A stretch of 64,000 bases of DNA from Micropterix aruncella. Lineage: Eukaryota; Arthropoda; Insecta; Lepidoptera; Micropterigidae. Shown piece by piece: positions 28,430 to 39,968 of the stretch (positions within the stretch are counted from its first letter, which is position 1; each line of letters starts with the position of its first letter). The DNA lies in the NCBI GenBank assembly GCA_944548615.1, contig OX155955.1:4670517-4734516 (forward strand). Direction: 5' to 3'. The notes under the pieces were generated by a model. It searched no databases. It was not told where the DNA came from and saw only the letters and a list, made by a program, of their open reading frames with translations. A program made the translations under genes and the position numbers.

Positions 28430-29880
28430 CAAAACCTTAACCTTTTGCTTATTTGATTCTGTCACCCGAATGGGACTAGCCCGTTCTAGGATGGACAGGA
28501 CTCTAATTTTACAATAAATTATGTAAAAGTTTTATTAAAATGCGCATAAAACTAAATTGCCCTAAAATATGATCCTCAAAAAATAAACAATCAAATAGAG
28601 TGAGACAATCAGAGAATTTACATAAAACTAAAGTAAAGAGTAAGATAAATCTATAATAAAAAAGTCAATAAGTAATATTTAATATATGTTAAGAAATACA
28701 AAAATTTAAATAAAATAAAGTACAATTCATTGTCAAAACAATATATAACAACAAAATGAATTGGTAATTAGTTGAATGTAAAATATAATCAACATACATA
28801 CTATTTTAAAATATATTATCAATTTGTGCACCTAAGTTTTATTAAACCATAATTTCTAAATATGATGTATGGTTAGTCTGTCATGACTCGATAACCATTC
28901 CTTTATTTTATTTTTGAATACGCTAAATGTCAAATTCATTTTTATTTCCATATTGATCAGATTGTAAAATCTCGGCGTAATGAAAGAGTAATGTCTTTGT
29001 CCAAATGATGTTTTCATCCTGGGTATTATTAAGCTATTTTCTAAAACTCTTCTTCTTATTGGTCTTCGGTTCTGAATGATTCCTAAATTTGAATTGTTGT
29101 CCAAAAATAGCTTTAAGAGGGAAGTTTTTTAAAAAAGTTGCCTACAATCAAGGACTTTAGCTTCCACATAAAGTTCATTGCTGGGATGGCGATATGGTCT
29201 GCGGAGAATAATTTTGAGTATAAATCTCTGCGCAACTTGCAATGGCTCTAGCAGGGGTTTACCACAACCACCCCATCCAATTATGCCGTAAGTAATTAGC
29301 GATTCACATAAAGCATGATAAACAGTTTTTAGCGTTTTGGAATCCAGAATATTCCTCAGTTCTTTGAAAATATATCCAAGGATTCGCACCTTTGTAGCCA
29401 CCTTATGTATAAGAGTGTCCCAACGTAGGAAGCAATCTAGAGTGATGCCTAGGTATTTCCAAGATATTTCTCTATACACTATATCGTATTCGTGTACTAC
29501 AATAGTTTTATTTGTAGTGGGTTGACCCCTAATGTTTATACTAAATGGCATGTATTTGGTTTTGCCAACATTAAGTGTTAACATAGAGTTTCCTAGCCAA
29601 TTTCTAACACATTTCCATGCCCTCGTTTGCTTTCTTAAATGTGTAATCCCAGTTTGAACCCTTAAATAGTATAACAGGTCATCGGCATATGTGATGATTT
29701 TACCTACTGGTAACTGGCATAGCTCGTTTATGTAGACGAGGAATTAAATAGGTCCCAGAACGCTACCCTGTGGGACACCATACGTGAGATGCTGGTTTTC
29801 ACTCTGGCGGCCCTGGATGGTGAAAACGTTGTACCCTGTTGGATAGATAAGGGGAGATATAGGAATATAAAGAGGTTTAT
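28430..29880 (-). mobile_element. Non-LTR LINE, RT to 3' end
   Basis: The minus strand from about 29860 reads YGVPQGSVLGP, then KIITYADDLLYYL (RT catalytic box), NVGKTKYMPFSI, SWKYLGITLD, YHALCESLITYGI and IPRMKTSFGQRHYSFITPR (29860-28856), with a few stops. The 3' UTR runs to about 28430. It is a Jockey/CR1-type element, 5'-truncated, in the intergenic space between the two aminotransferase genes. Its 3' UTR recurs at 32136-32350. Confidence 0.72.
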
Positions 29881-29881
29881 T

Positions 29882-30501
29882 ATTATTAAAAACAATTCAT
29901 AAACACTTAATGGCGGTAGGTTAGGTTAATTTTTTTAACCATCAAAAAAATAAAAAAACTACGCTATTTTTTATCAGATGGAGCAATGTAGTGATCGAAT
30001 TTAGTAGTGCGTTTTTTTTTAAATAGGCAAGGTATGGGTATGAATAATAGGCAAGGCATACCTAAATTGCAAATTCCATGCGTTTTATTTTCGGGAAATC
30101 TGTAAAATATAGAATCAAATGGAACCGCGCGCACTATGTAAAAAAATCGGTGTGGTTTTAAATTCTGTGGATCGCTGCAGATTTCTTGCGGTGCGTCGCC
30201 GGACGGATTTTTCTATATTATAATATAACCCCGTGTTTGTTAATAACTCCGCGCACTGCGGAAATGATTCCGCAGATTGCGGGCAGAGGCTTCCGTAGAT
30301 AACGATAAACAAGTCCGGAACTGCCACCGTAGTGAGCGTAACAAAAATGAGTGTTTTCCGTCCGGCGCAAAAAGCGTAGGTACCGCAACACGCCCTGCGG
30401 TGCGGTGCGATACAGTAAGTTATTTACCCCGGATCAAAAAAAACGCATTTTTGCAGTCCACGCATCACGGCGATTGGGGATGGTTTTTTTATGAGAGTAA
30501 C
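29882..30501. other. hAT-MITE fragment and unassigned sequence
   Basis: 29900-30030 carries AATGGCGGTAGGTTAGG and GATCGAATTTAGTAGT words of the hAT-MITE family. 30110-30420 is GC-richer with no recognised feature. Confidence 0.35.
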
Positions 30502-31510
30502 TAGCTGACCCGACAGGCGTTGTCCTATCCAAATTTTAATAAATTTGTTTGTGATCGTTTTGTAAATTTGTGAAAAGCTATTGGAATATGTACACAAAGG
30601 AAAAAATCAGACGTGTCACCCCAAGACTTTCCCGGTAATCATACAACCCCCCCACCGCAATCCCACAAACCCTCCCCCCTCTCCAAACTACCCCCTGACC
30701 TCCCCTGAACCCCACCCCTTCCAAACATCCCCCCGCCCCAAATTCCTCCCTTTCCCAATGGCCCCATCTCCACCCCCCCCCCCCCGTCCAACCCTCCAAC
30801 CCTCTCTCCCAACCCCTTCCCCAGTCCCCCTCGTAACCCTCCACAAACTCCACCCTCCTACCCCCTCCCCCCCCCCCCCCCCAGCCAACCAAACTTGTGG
30901 TTGCTTGGTTGGAAAGAATGACCTAATACATCGGTGGAAAATACATGTAGGTATCGTAAAGTTCAGTTTCGTTGTTTCCGTCGTTATTTTTTTTTACAGT
31001 TGATTAAAAGTAAGATATCTTGGCATTTCGACGTATAGCAGCGTCTGGACAAAGTCATCATTTCTGATACATTTGAAAATACAGAACAATACCGAAATAA
31101 ATAAAATGGAATATAAATAAAATTACTACATTGGTTAGACAGATCGCAAAACAACACAAAAGAAGAAAAATTTTATTGTTTTTTCTTTAATTTATCTGGA
31201 TTGCGTTTTTCCGGATTTTTCTCAAGATCTTCCAGATTTTTTTTCCAATTAAATACATTCGATTGAAATATTTCCATACCGAGAGCATAGCGATCAAAAC
31301 TAAAAAAAGTATCAACCTGTGATACCTATTTAAAAAATAATTACGGATATTCATCGTTCGAATCGTGAGTAGAAAAAAACACTTCCATGTTTTGCTGTAT
31401 TTCCAATTTTTCTTTCCGTTAGGACCTTATTTGGACTATTACGAACATTTTAAAGAAAAAATAACCAAATCGGTTCAGCCGTTAATTTTTATTTATATAG
31501 ATAGAAATAA
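30502..31510. repeat. LINE/SINE-like segment with a C-only tract
   Basis: TAGCTGACCCG at 30504 and AAATCGGTTCAGCCG at 31468 are the start and end words of a repeat very common in insect genomes, also seen at 56719-58012. Within it, 30641-30885 is an extreme C-rich tract with runs of 13-16 C. No credible ORF is present. Confidence 0.4.
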
Positions 31511-31894
31511 CAATAATAATATAATTATCATGTTGTTTTTAACTCGCTCATATAGCAGAAACTACATAAATAACCCTATAAGTACTAAACTAACTTCGCC
31601 CGATTGCCGTCTCTGCGTAACGCAAATACGCCGCTTTGCCATGCGATGAATTATGTTTTATTTCAAGGGAGTCAAATAATTTCTGAGAGTCAATAGTATA
31701 TTTCTATAATCCAGGTAAGTTTAACTATCCACATAAACAAAACTTTGAATATGTATAACTCCAATACGCCATGGATTGATGAGTTGAACTTTTATAATAT
31801 TACTTCTATACATAAGCACATTTAAATAATATATGTCTCTATTTGTTACACTCTGGGTACAACTTCCATACAAAAATGCCCATGATCCTTTAAG

Positions 31895-32125
31895 TTAAAA
31901 ACTAAAAATGAATGACTTTCAGTAGCCGCAAAACCATAAAATTCGTTTCGCCAAAAGCTAATTTATCGAGATTTTTTGTGAACAAATACTACCATAGGTT
32001 TAACTTTAATATATTCCAAATTTTAATATATTCCAACAACTTTAATATATTCTATATTATATTATATATATATATATATAATAAACAACTTTAATATATT
32101 CCAAACGTATGGGAAAAGTATAACA
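31895..32125 (+). repeat. Dispersed repeat with an internal TA microsatellite
   Basis: A second copy of the repeat at 15295-15440, interrupted by AACTTTAATATATTCCAA iterations and a (TA)n run near 32055-32073. Confidence 0.4.
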
Positions 32126-32135
32126 ATTTTTGATT

Positions 32136-32350
32136 TATTTTATTTATTTATAAATTAATTACTATAAAATATTGATTTTGCTTACAAAAATAACAGGAAC
32201 CGAATGGCAAAACCATTGATTCTGTCACCCAACTGGGACTAGCCCGTTCTAGGGTGAACAGGACTCTAATATGACAATCAATTATGTACAAGTTTTAGTA
32301 AAATGCTAATAACACTAAATAGTCCTAAAATGCGGTCCTCAAAAAAATTT
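32136..32350 (-). repeat. LINE 3' UTR copy (family of 28430-29880)
   Basis: It shares ATAACAGGAACCGAATGGCA, GGGACTAGCCCGTTCTAGG and TCCTAAAAT words in order with 28380-28570. No coding part remains. Confidence 0.55.
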
Positions 32351-32769
32351 ATTAAAAGATATTATAATAAATTAAAAAATTGCAATTCTATTATATAATC
32401 GGCAATAAATGTAATATAACAATCTATTAAATAGAGAATGACAAAAAATGAAACTCGAAAAAGTTTGGAAATCACTGAGCCATTACGATGAAATGAAACC
32501 ATATGCCACACACGCATGCGCACCACAATATGTAACAGTATCAACGCAAGTAACAACTACTCCTGTCTTATTATCATTATCATTAGGTACCTGTCACGTG
32601 CCTCTCACTGTCAGTTAGTTTTTATTATTACTTGATTAAACAAACACCAGTACATAATAGATAACACACCAGTTCATTTCGATTTATAAATAAAATTGTT
32701 TATCGTACTTTAAAAATATATTTCACATAACATATTATGTAATAATTAGCAATGACATCTGATTATTAC

Positions 32770-35700
32770 CTAATTATTTTTTCTTTGAAAGATCTTCATG
32801 TAATTTGCTAGCTTTTCCGCGTGTGTCACGTCCATGGCATTGTACATCGACACTCGTATCCCACCAAAAGTCCTAAAGAAACAAAAATTTTGGAAACCAA
32901 CATGAATATTAGAAATGTAGGTACGCCACTTGTAACTTCTATGAATTGAAGTGGTTAGTGGATGCGAGTGTTATCTGACTTTTTTTCTGAAATGGACTTT
33001 TCCTGATAGTGTAGGCTATGTGTAGATATCTCTGTCATCAAATTACATCTCAAAGAGATAGTTCAACTATATAAAACGATTTTTTTTTTCTAAAAGGTGT
33101 AATCTGCACGATCAGTTCATATCGCTGTACAGATCAGGTAGCAATGTCTGTTGCGTCATCATTTCTTTTAGGTACATATTTGATAAGAAAGATGCATGAC
33201 AACATAACACCTTTTTATACAGGTGAGTTTTTAATTAGTGACATCCTTAAAGTGGGTGAATCGGTACGAGCAAATAAGCAACTTTTGTTAAATAAGCAAC
33301 AGTTGCTTATTTGCTCTTAGTGATTCGCTTACACCAAGGGTGTCACTAATTAAAAACTTACCTACTCTGTATAAGAAAATACCATTCTATTTTAGACGAC
33401 ATCCATGGCATTTCTTTTATTGAATCTGAATACAAGGTTCCTAAGTCTCTAAGCTATTTGTATTTGTGCAGTATACGACATGCGAAAACTTCATCCACTC
33501 ACCTCTTCAATTTGCACTTAGAAATTAAAAGCGCGCTATAGCAGGACAATCCCAACCGTAAAAACAAACCTGTGTCCTCTTAAATTGACCATGCCCTCTT
33601 CCGCAGCGCCTCCCACGAACAATTCCTCCAGTTCCTCCGCTCTTCCTCCGTCTCCGAATTGAAAGGCAACGTTGTTACGACTCCGAAACTCTCTATCGAC
33701 AGAATTGACATAAAACCCGTTTGATTCATCGATTGCATCGTAAATCAATTTCGATCTTTCTTCTGCATTCTTTAGCATCTGTTCCAACCCGCCCTGCTTC
33801 TTCACCCACTTTAATTTTTTATTTAGAATATAAATTGGAAAACTGGGCGGAGTGTGGTATAAGTTGAATAGATCTTGCAATCTGTTCCAGTTGAATACTT
33901 TCGGCGTTATGGGTAGTTCGTTGTTGAGAAGATCGTCTCGTACGATGATTATGCATACGCCGGCAGTGCCAACTGTTTTGTAGGCTGCGCCGTAGATGAC
34001 TCCAAATTTTGTGATGTCTATCGGTCTTGAGAATATTTCTGAACACATATCGGCGACGAGAGGGACGCCGTTTGTCTCTGGGAAGGATGGAAATTGAACA
34101 CCTGCAAATATAAAATCCGAGGAGTGGTCATGCGAAAGCGCTAAAACGATCAAAATAAGACATAATTACAAATGTTTCAACTATGTTATACGACTAGTTG
34201 GATAAAGGTCTATAGTTTAATGTGACCAAAGTTATCAATAAAAATGAGCCAAAATGACTTTATGATTTTAAAGTCAGCACGTTGATGATCCATCGAAAAT
34301 AGTTTAAAATGATAAGACCTTAATAAGTTTAAGTGAAAATGATGAAATCGGTCAAATAAAAAATATATCAAATTTTGTTAAATTTTATTAAACTTCTAAC
34401 GTTTTTGACTTATCGATTTCGAGATTGGGATACGTTTGGCGACAATTAAACGATAAGAATGTGAGGCCGGTAAAAGCGTTTTTGAAAGTTTTCACTGTCT
34501 TTCACCGCGTAACTCTCATATTAGGGGATTTGATGGCCAGTGTTGTTCAACCAGTGGGTCGCGACCCCCTGGGGGGTCGCGAATAGACTACTGGGGGGTC
34601 CCAGGCTATCTAAAAATAAAATAAAAAATATATTACAAAATCTTCATTACGTAATATGCAAACATTTACAGATTGGGAAGAGAAACATTTATTATGTATT
34701 TTTTACTATTTCTTTTTCAAAACTTCATGTTGATCTGAGATGGTAACAGGTATATACAGCTTCGAAAGTAAAAAACCAAATGAACATCAAATGAAATATT
34801 ATGAAACTAAATTACTTAATACACAGAAAGATACCGATGTCGCCTAATTAAGTAAAGCTTGTGCTTGGGTGGACATTCTATACACATAGACTTACATTAG
34901 TAAAGGTGTATTTTTTTTAATTTAATACATAGTTAAATAAATAAGAAAAAGAATACAACAATGAAATGTTTAAAATCCGGAATACTTAAATATAAATAAT
35001 TATTATAATAAAAAAATATTTAATACTATTATTCTGACAAAGTTTGGAGCAAAAATGTAGCAATTAAAACAAAACAATATTTTAAAAAAATTAAAGACAC
35101 GACTGCCGTTACAAAAAGTGAACTATTGTATTTAGAATTATTAGAAACTATTACAAATTATTAAAAAAATATTCGCTATGAAAAGCACAAAAATTCTTCG
35201 TTGAAACACAATTAAATTTACGGAAGCTCCGTTACGTCCCTGTTGACGCGTGTTTTCTCTATCAACATCCAGTGCTTATAGACGAATGCGCATTCTTTGA
35301 GCCAGTCAACGAGCTTTGTCTAAGTCCTGTGACGTCTTCCGCTGGGCAACTGCCTTTTAGCGGGGCTTCACGTGAGCCAGGCCCATTGGGCCGGCTCTCT
35401 GAGTGTGGTGTCGCTGCACTGTGCGCCCAACAGCAGGTATCTCGAAACGATCGCGCGCCGCCGCCGCCGCACTCAGTCTGATGCCGACGGTGCTCAAGTA
35501 ATAAAACGGTTTTTTTATGAAATATTTGTGCTTTAAGTGTTATTTTCGGATTGTACTCAATCAGACCTATCATTTGATACCAAACACGATATAATAATTG
35601 TAATTTATTGACATTTGAACATTTAGACAATTACTTATTTCACATTTTGACAGTTTACGTACCCTATGACACTGGTGATGACATAATGATTATAACAATA

Positions 35701-38700
35701 CCCCACACTTCTAAATAGGTTCAAGCGTTTAGAAGTTATGGTGGAATAAAGAAACGGAAAACATACATAATGAACCCTGAAAACATTATACTCTTTTTTG
35801 TTGGTCAGTCGTGTAAAAAGCCACCCTCTTCTCCCCTATTTAGGAGTTCTACAAATGAGACTTTAGCCAAAGTGTAGGTACTCTGGACCTTAGTCTAGCT
35901 ATCTGTATATAAAGTCAACTTAATTAATTTGTAATATAGCTGCAAATATGAGACTACGAAGTGATGTTGGGGTTTGTGTGGTACCGAGCCTTAAATAATA
36001 ATAAATTAGGTTATTTGTCAACTACTCACCAGTTATAGTTTCATTGGCGCATATATGCAAGTAAGACGCATCTGGATCTAAGGACCAGGTTTTCGAATCC
36101 GTGATTCTTCCAGAGATTCGATCAAACGCTTGAATTTTTTTGATGTTGCCGTATTTTTCGGCTTCCGTTGATGCGTGATCTGACCAAAACCCTGCAAATA
36201 TTAGGAATGACATACTGATATAAAATATTTACCTACCTATGGAATCGAGTAGGTACTATCGAGGTTGTTCGACATTATAAATAGGATAAAAACGAGTCTT
36301 GTAGCACCCGATGTTTCGGCGATGATGCAGCCGCCGTTGTCTACCCTGGTTGGTTGCATTTTTAACATAAACGACAAGACAATTCATCGAATAACCATAA
36401 ACCCTAAAAAGAAAACCTGATTTAAAAGCTTACGGATATTAAAAAGTGTAAATCAGTACTGAAATATAGCAAGGGGATGTAGAGGCCATTTGCGTCATGT
36501 TTCAGGGCTGTGATTGATAGTGAACTCGGGTCTGAGATTGCAATTCTTTTATTTTAATTCTTCGCTAAATTAAATTTAACTTTCCCGGTCCACCAAGCGA
36601 CCAGGAGGGAAGTATTCTGCCGTCGTAAATGAAAACACAGTAACTTGAAAAAAGACGTTTTGAGAAAAACGCGGTCAAAGTTCAGTTGTTTTCGTGAACA
36701 AAGTAATCAATATAGATTATTTCTTTTAATGTTTAATGTTAAACAATAGTTGAACTTCAATTCTGCATACAAATATATATTAAATTATAATTTTTTAATT
36801 AATTAAATTAGATATTGTGTTTTAAATTAGGAAAATAATTTGATAAATTTTATATTTTTAAGCTATAACACCGTAACTGAGTGGTTACTGTGTTATAGGT
36901 AAATTTCACCCATTACTGTGTTCTAACCATGTAAAATAAATATATATATTTTTAAATAAATAAAAAAATGCAGGCACCTTAGACACAGTAATTGGGATGC
37001 TGTGATTAATTCGTGTATTAATATTAACTTTTATCAAAATTTTACCTAAAACCACAGTATCTAAAGAAGCCGTGTTGTAACAAAACAAAAATATTTCCTT
37101 AATGCTTATAAGTATTAAAAAAGATCACAGTAAATAATAGGTTACTGTATTTTAACTTTAAAAAATATAGATAGGTACTGTGTTTTTTATTTAAAATAAT
37201 CAGTTTTTTTTAAATACTGTGTTTTTTCTAAGGTATCTCTGTAATTATCCATCGACAGACAAACCGAAAAATTTGCGTTATAGTACTCCAACTCGTGATT
37301 TTAAAGAACCAAACTTGTATAAACACAGTAAATGAAGTTACTGTGTTTTCATTTACGACGGCAGTATTGTGAGCGCGCATTTTTTTTGTTGTCGATACGA
37401 AGACGGAAATATTAATTTTGAGCCCCCTGAGACGATTAAGACCATTTCCAGATTAAATTCTGCCTGTGTGTGTATGTATTTCTCCACGATAGCGCCCAAA
37501 CACCTAATCCGATTGAGGTGACATTTGGAATGCAGGCATCATTTGGTCATGGCAAGAGTTGAAAAGTTTTTTCGAGATGAAGACTATTTCCATATTGTAG
37601 TCTGTCTGTGTGTCTATGTGTGTGTGTGCTCCTTCACGATAGCGCCCAAGATATGAAGACGGAAATATCCATTTTGAGCCCCTCTGATAAAATTAAGACC
37701 AATTTCAGATGTAAGTCAGTCTATGTGTCTGTATTCCTCCACGATAGCACACTAACGCTTAATCCGATTGAGCTGAAATTTGGTATGCGGGCTTCATTCG
37801 GTCACGGTAAGAGTTGAAAAGATTGTGGTTGAAATCGATCCACGATAGTGTTCAAACGCTTAATCCGATTGAGCTGAAATTCAGGAGGCAGGCATCATTT
37901 GGTCATGGCAAGAGTTGAAGAGGTTGTGGTTGAAATCGGTCCACCGGGGGGGGGGGGGGTGGGGGGGAGGCGCACTAGTCATATATCATCCTCAAACTAT
38001 TGGACTTGAAATTTGCTACACAGATGCCTGTTGAGCCGAAATTACATCGTGAAATTTTGGATAAAATATCTCATAAACAAGCTGCACCAATAATATTTTA
38101 ATCAATGCCCGTGGCTAGCCGACAAACAAACTGCACCGCCTGAGGCGTCTAAATGGTACCCAAATGGGTTCGACCGCAGTCCGAAAGAGGGCGCTCATCG
38201 ATTTCATCTATGAAATTAATATTCGGATGAAATCAGTAATTGGCTACTTGCCGGGATAGTCTTAGGGTGACACAACCGTTTTTTTATTATTATGTATGTT
38301 ATACTAGCCCTATGAAATGACATGTGGTTCATTTCTAATTTTGTCTCTTGTGCATGCGAATAAATCTTCTTACCCGTGTTTACGTAGTCCGCTTTGCCCG
38401 ATCTCGATATCAAATTCATTGGAACGGCCGCAAATTGGCCACTGGAACCGCCGTCCGCGAATAGGATCTTATAATTAGATGGAATTCCCCTGAAATTCAA
38501 CATTATTTTCAGTTATGACCCAATCTACCCGCAAATAATTACGAAACAAGTAAACGCACATCAGATCTCTCATCAAATCTTCAGTTTCTCGAACCATTCC
38601 TTGGTATTGCTGGGAGTGATGACTAAACTCCATGATGCTAATTCCTGTGTTTTTGAAATCGAATAACTCATCCCGCGCCTCTTGAATCACTTCTTCTGCT

Positions 38701-38753
38701 ATTTTCGAAGGTCCAGCCCCAAAGTTAATGGGACGGTTCGAATATCTCGCCAT
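32770..38753 (-). CDS. Divergent phosphoserine aminotransferase paralogue
   Basis: Five minus-strand exons encode 368 residues without a break: 38560-38753 (ATG), 38374-38489, 36030-36191, 33570-34101 and 32770-32872 (stop TAG). All phases fit. After a 4-residue longer N-terminus it aligns with the neighbour without a gap up to the last exon, which is one codon longer. Kept: the GG..GQF loop, the PLP-stacking W106 in NTGFWS, D175 in VADMCS, the Schiff-base lysine K199 and the GGIR arginine. Changed: SHR becomes SHH (R to H at 46), the Gln before the lysine becomes Tyr198 (GAAYK) and NTPP becomes HTPP (N to H at 240). In known enzymes these positions contact substrate or PLP phosphate, so activity or specificity may differ. 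An in-frame ATG 18 codons upstream (38807) is an alternative start. An open frame this long and diverged argues for a functional paralogue, not a pseudogene. Confidence 0.88.
33216..33375. repeat. Long imperfect inverted repeat
   Basis: The left arm (GTTTTTAATTAGTGACATCC ... GCAAATAAGCAACT) and right arm (AGTTGCTTATTTGC ... GTGTCACTAATTAAAAAC) pair over about 65 nt with some bulges. The spacer is about 15 nt. It lies in the last intron of the aminotransferase paralogue. Confidence 0.6.
34543..34610. mobile_element. Possible hAT-type terminal sequence
   Basis: TGTTGTTCAACCAGTGGGTC followed by GCGACCCCCTGGGGGGTCGC resembles the end of hAT elements of the type widespread in animals. No partner end or transposase was found nearby. 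Confidence 0.35.
35220..35510. other. GC-rich island, not identified
   Basis: An abrupt GC- and CpG-rich block in AT-rich intron, ending in a (GCC)n-like run. Both strands have open frames of 60-120 codons, but none shows a recognisable domain. It may be the interior of a decayed transposon, possibly the hAT-like one at 34543. Confidence 0.35.
35690..35830 (-). repeat. Dispersed repeat (copy of 13020-13200)
   Basis: The inverted copy shares AAACGTTT-flanked AGAAGTTATGGTGGAATAAA and GGAAAACATACATA words. Confidence 0.5.
36256..36345 (-). mobile_element. Penelope-like element terminal repeat fragment
   Basis: On the minus strand it reads GACAACGGCGGCTGCATCAT, CGCCGAAACATCGGGTGCTA and then an ATAGG/TTATAATGTC end. 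It is homologous to the terminal repeats of the Penelope element at 39983-43010. No coding part is present. Confidence 0.6.
36617..37364. mobile_element. Non-autonomous TIR element rich in ACACAGTA
   Basis: The 30-bp inverted ends begin CTGCCGTCGTAAATGAAAAC. The direct flank TATT lies on both sides (36613-36616 and 37365-37368). The word CACAGTA or its complement recurs at least ten times inside, in both orientations. There is no transposase. It lies in the intron unique to the aminotransferase paralogue. Confidence 0.65.
37480..37960 (+). repeat. Tandem array of a roughly 120-200 bp unit
   Basis: CACGATAGCGCCCAA-like, CCTAATCCGATTGAG-like and CATTTGGTCATGGCAAGAGT words recur in the same order about four times. 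The array ends in a 14-G run at 37946-37959. It probably derives from a LINE or Helitron tail. Confidence 0.5.
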
Positions 38754-38807
38754 TCTATCAACAATCCCAACAGAGGTAGATAGAGAAACTGACAACGAAA
38801 CGATCAT

Positions 38808-39585
38808 ACTATCGTTGTATCTTTAGCTTCAGCGCTTCTCAAAAAATCACTGGTATTTAATTTATTATACGTATAACAACTGATATAAAAGAGAACGTTT
38901 GGAAATCAGTGGTTCATCTCAACACTCAAACCAGTTTCTGAAGCGCTTGAAATAAAATGAAATATAAAAATTATAATCTTCAAGGATCAAAATCTTTTGG
39001 TAGGTACATAATCTTATCTTGACTGTGTCATTTCTAGACCACGTGATTCGCAGTCGGTGAAAGATAGTGTTCGGCGATGATCTAAGTCGTTGTGAAGTCG
39101 TTCTCAAATTAAATCGGGATTTCGAAAAAGATTTTTTTTAAATGACAGAAATCGCTACATTTTACCAGAAAATTAAAAATAACACCGGTACCTGCGGCTT
39201 CTTCTTCTTTTTTAATGTGGCAATGCACCCAAGTGCGGGTGATTTCTGCCAGTATTCAAATCCAGTAGCAACTCTGCTTCTTCCTTTTCGTTTTGGTCTT
39301 CTGTGGTGTTTATTGTAAGTCCAGGTGCAGTATATTTGTTTAATTACTTGATAACATTTGCCTTGCACGAGGAAGTTGGACGTGATAGGTAACCAATCTA
39401 CAACCATGAATTTATTTACTAATTAAATAACTATGTTTATTTAAGGACCTATGACTACTTTAGGTTCTACAGCATTAAACTAATAATTAAAAAAAAAACT
39501 AAACATATGAAAGTATAAAATTAAAATAAAATACCAAAGTTGGTATTACCAGTTTGTATTTAGGTAGGTTATTAAAGTGAATGTA
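38808..39585. other. Upstream region of the aminotransferase paralogue
   Basis: AT-rich, with no clear core promoter. At 39190-39330 the minus strand reads GRSRVATGFEYWQKSPALG, a phrase that looks like a LINE 3' end. Otherwise nothing was seen. Confidence 0.35.
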
Positions 39586-39845
39586 TTAACCCCTCAGGCC
39601 CCGATTGGCCACAAAACGATTCAGTGTGATGACCCCGTTTCAATTTTATTTTAATTTAATTTGTGTTATTTTAAAATGTTATATTATGTTAATATATTTT
39701 ATTTTAATTATGGGTCCAGTGGTTTGGCAGTAATTAATGTTTTGGTGGAACAGTGTCATAATTCAATTTTTTTACTAATTTTTACTAAATTTTTTTTGGA
39801 CATCAACTTGTCAATCGGCTGAGGGGCCGAGGCCTGAAGGGTTAA
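39586..39845. mobile_element. piggyBac-type MITE C (TTAA-bounded), copy 1
   Basis: TTAA at 39586-39589 and 39842-39845 bounds CCCCTCAGGCC...GGCCTGAAGGG. A second, inverted copy lies at 49094-49358. Confidence 0.65.
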
Positions 39846-39968
39846 GCTACTATTTTGTAAATATATATAGAGTTAGTCAATAGAAGGCTGCTCAAAGTGC
39901 TAGGAAAGGGTACTTTGGCTTTATCAAAAAACACAACCTAAAAATTTAAAAAATAAGACAAAAAATAA

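Noticed and set aside
30581..31003. 140-codon open frame, proline-rich
   Set aside because: It is a by-product of the C-only tract; low complexity and no start or end signals.
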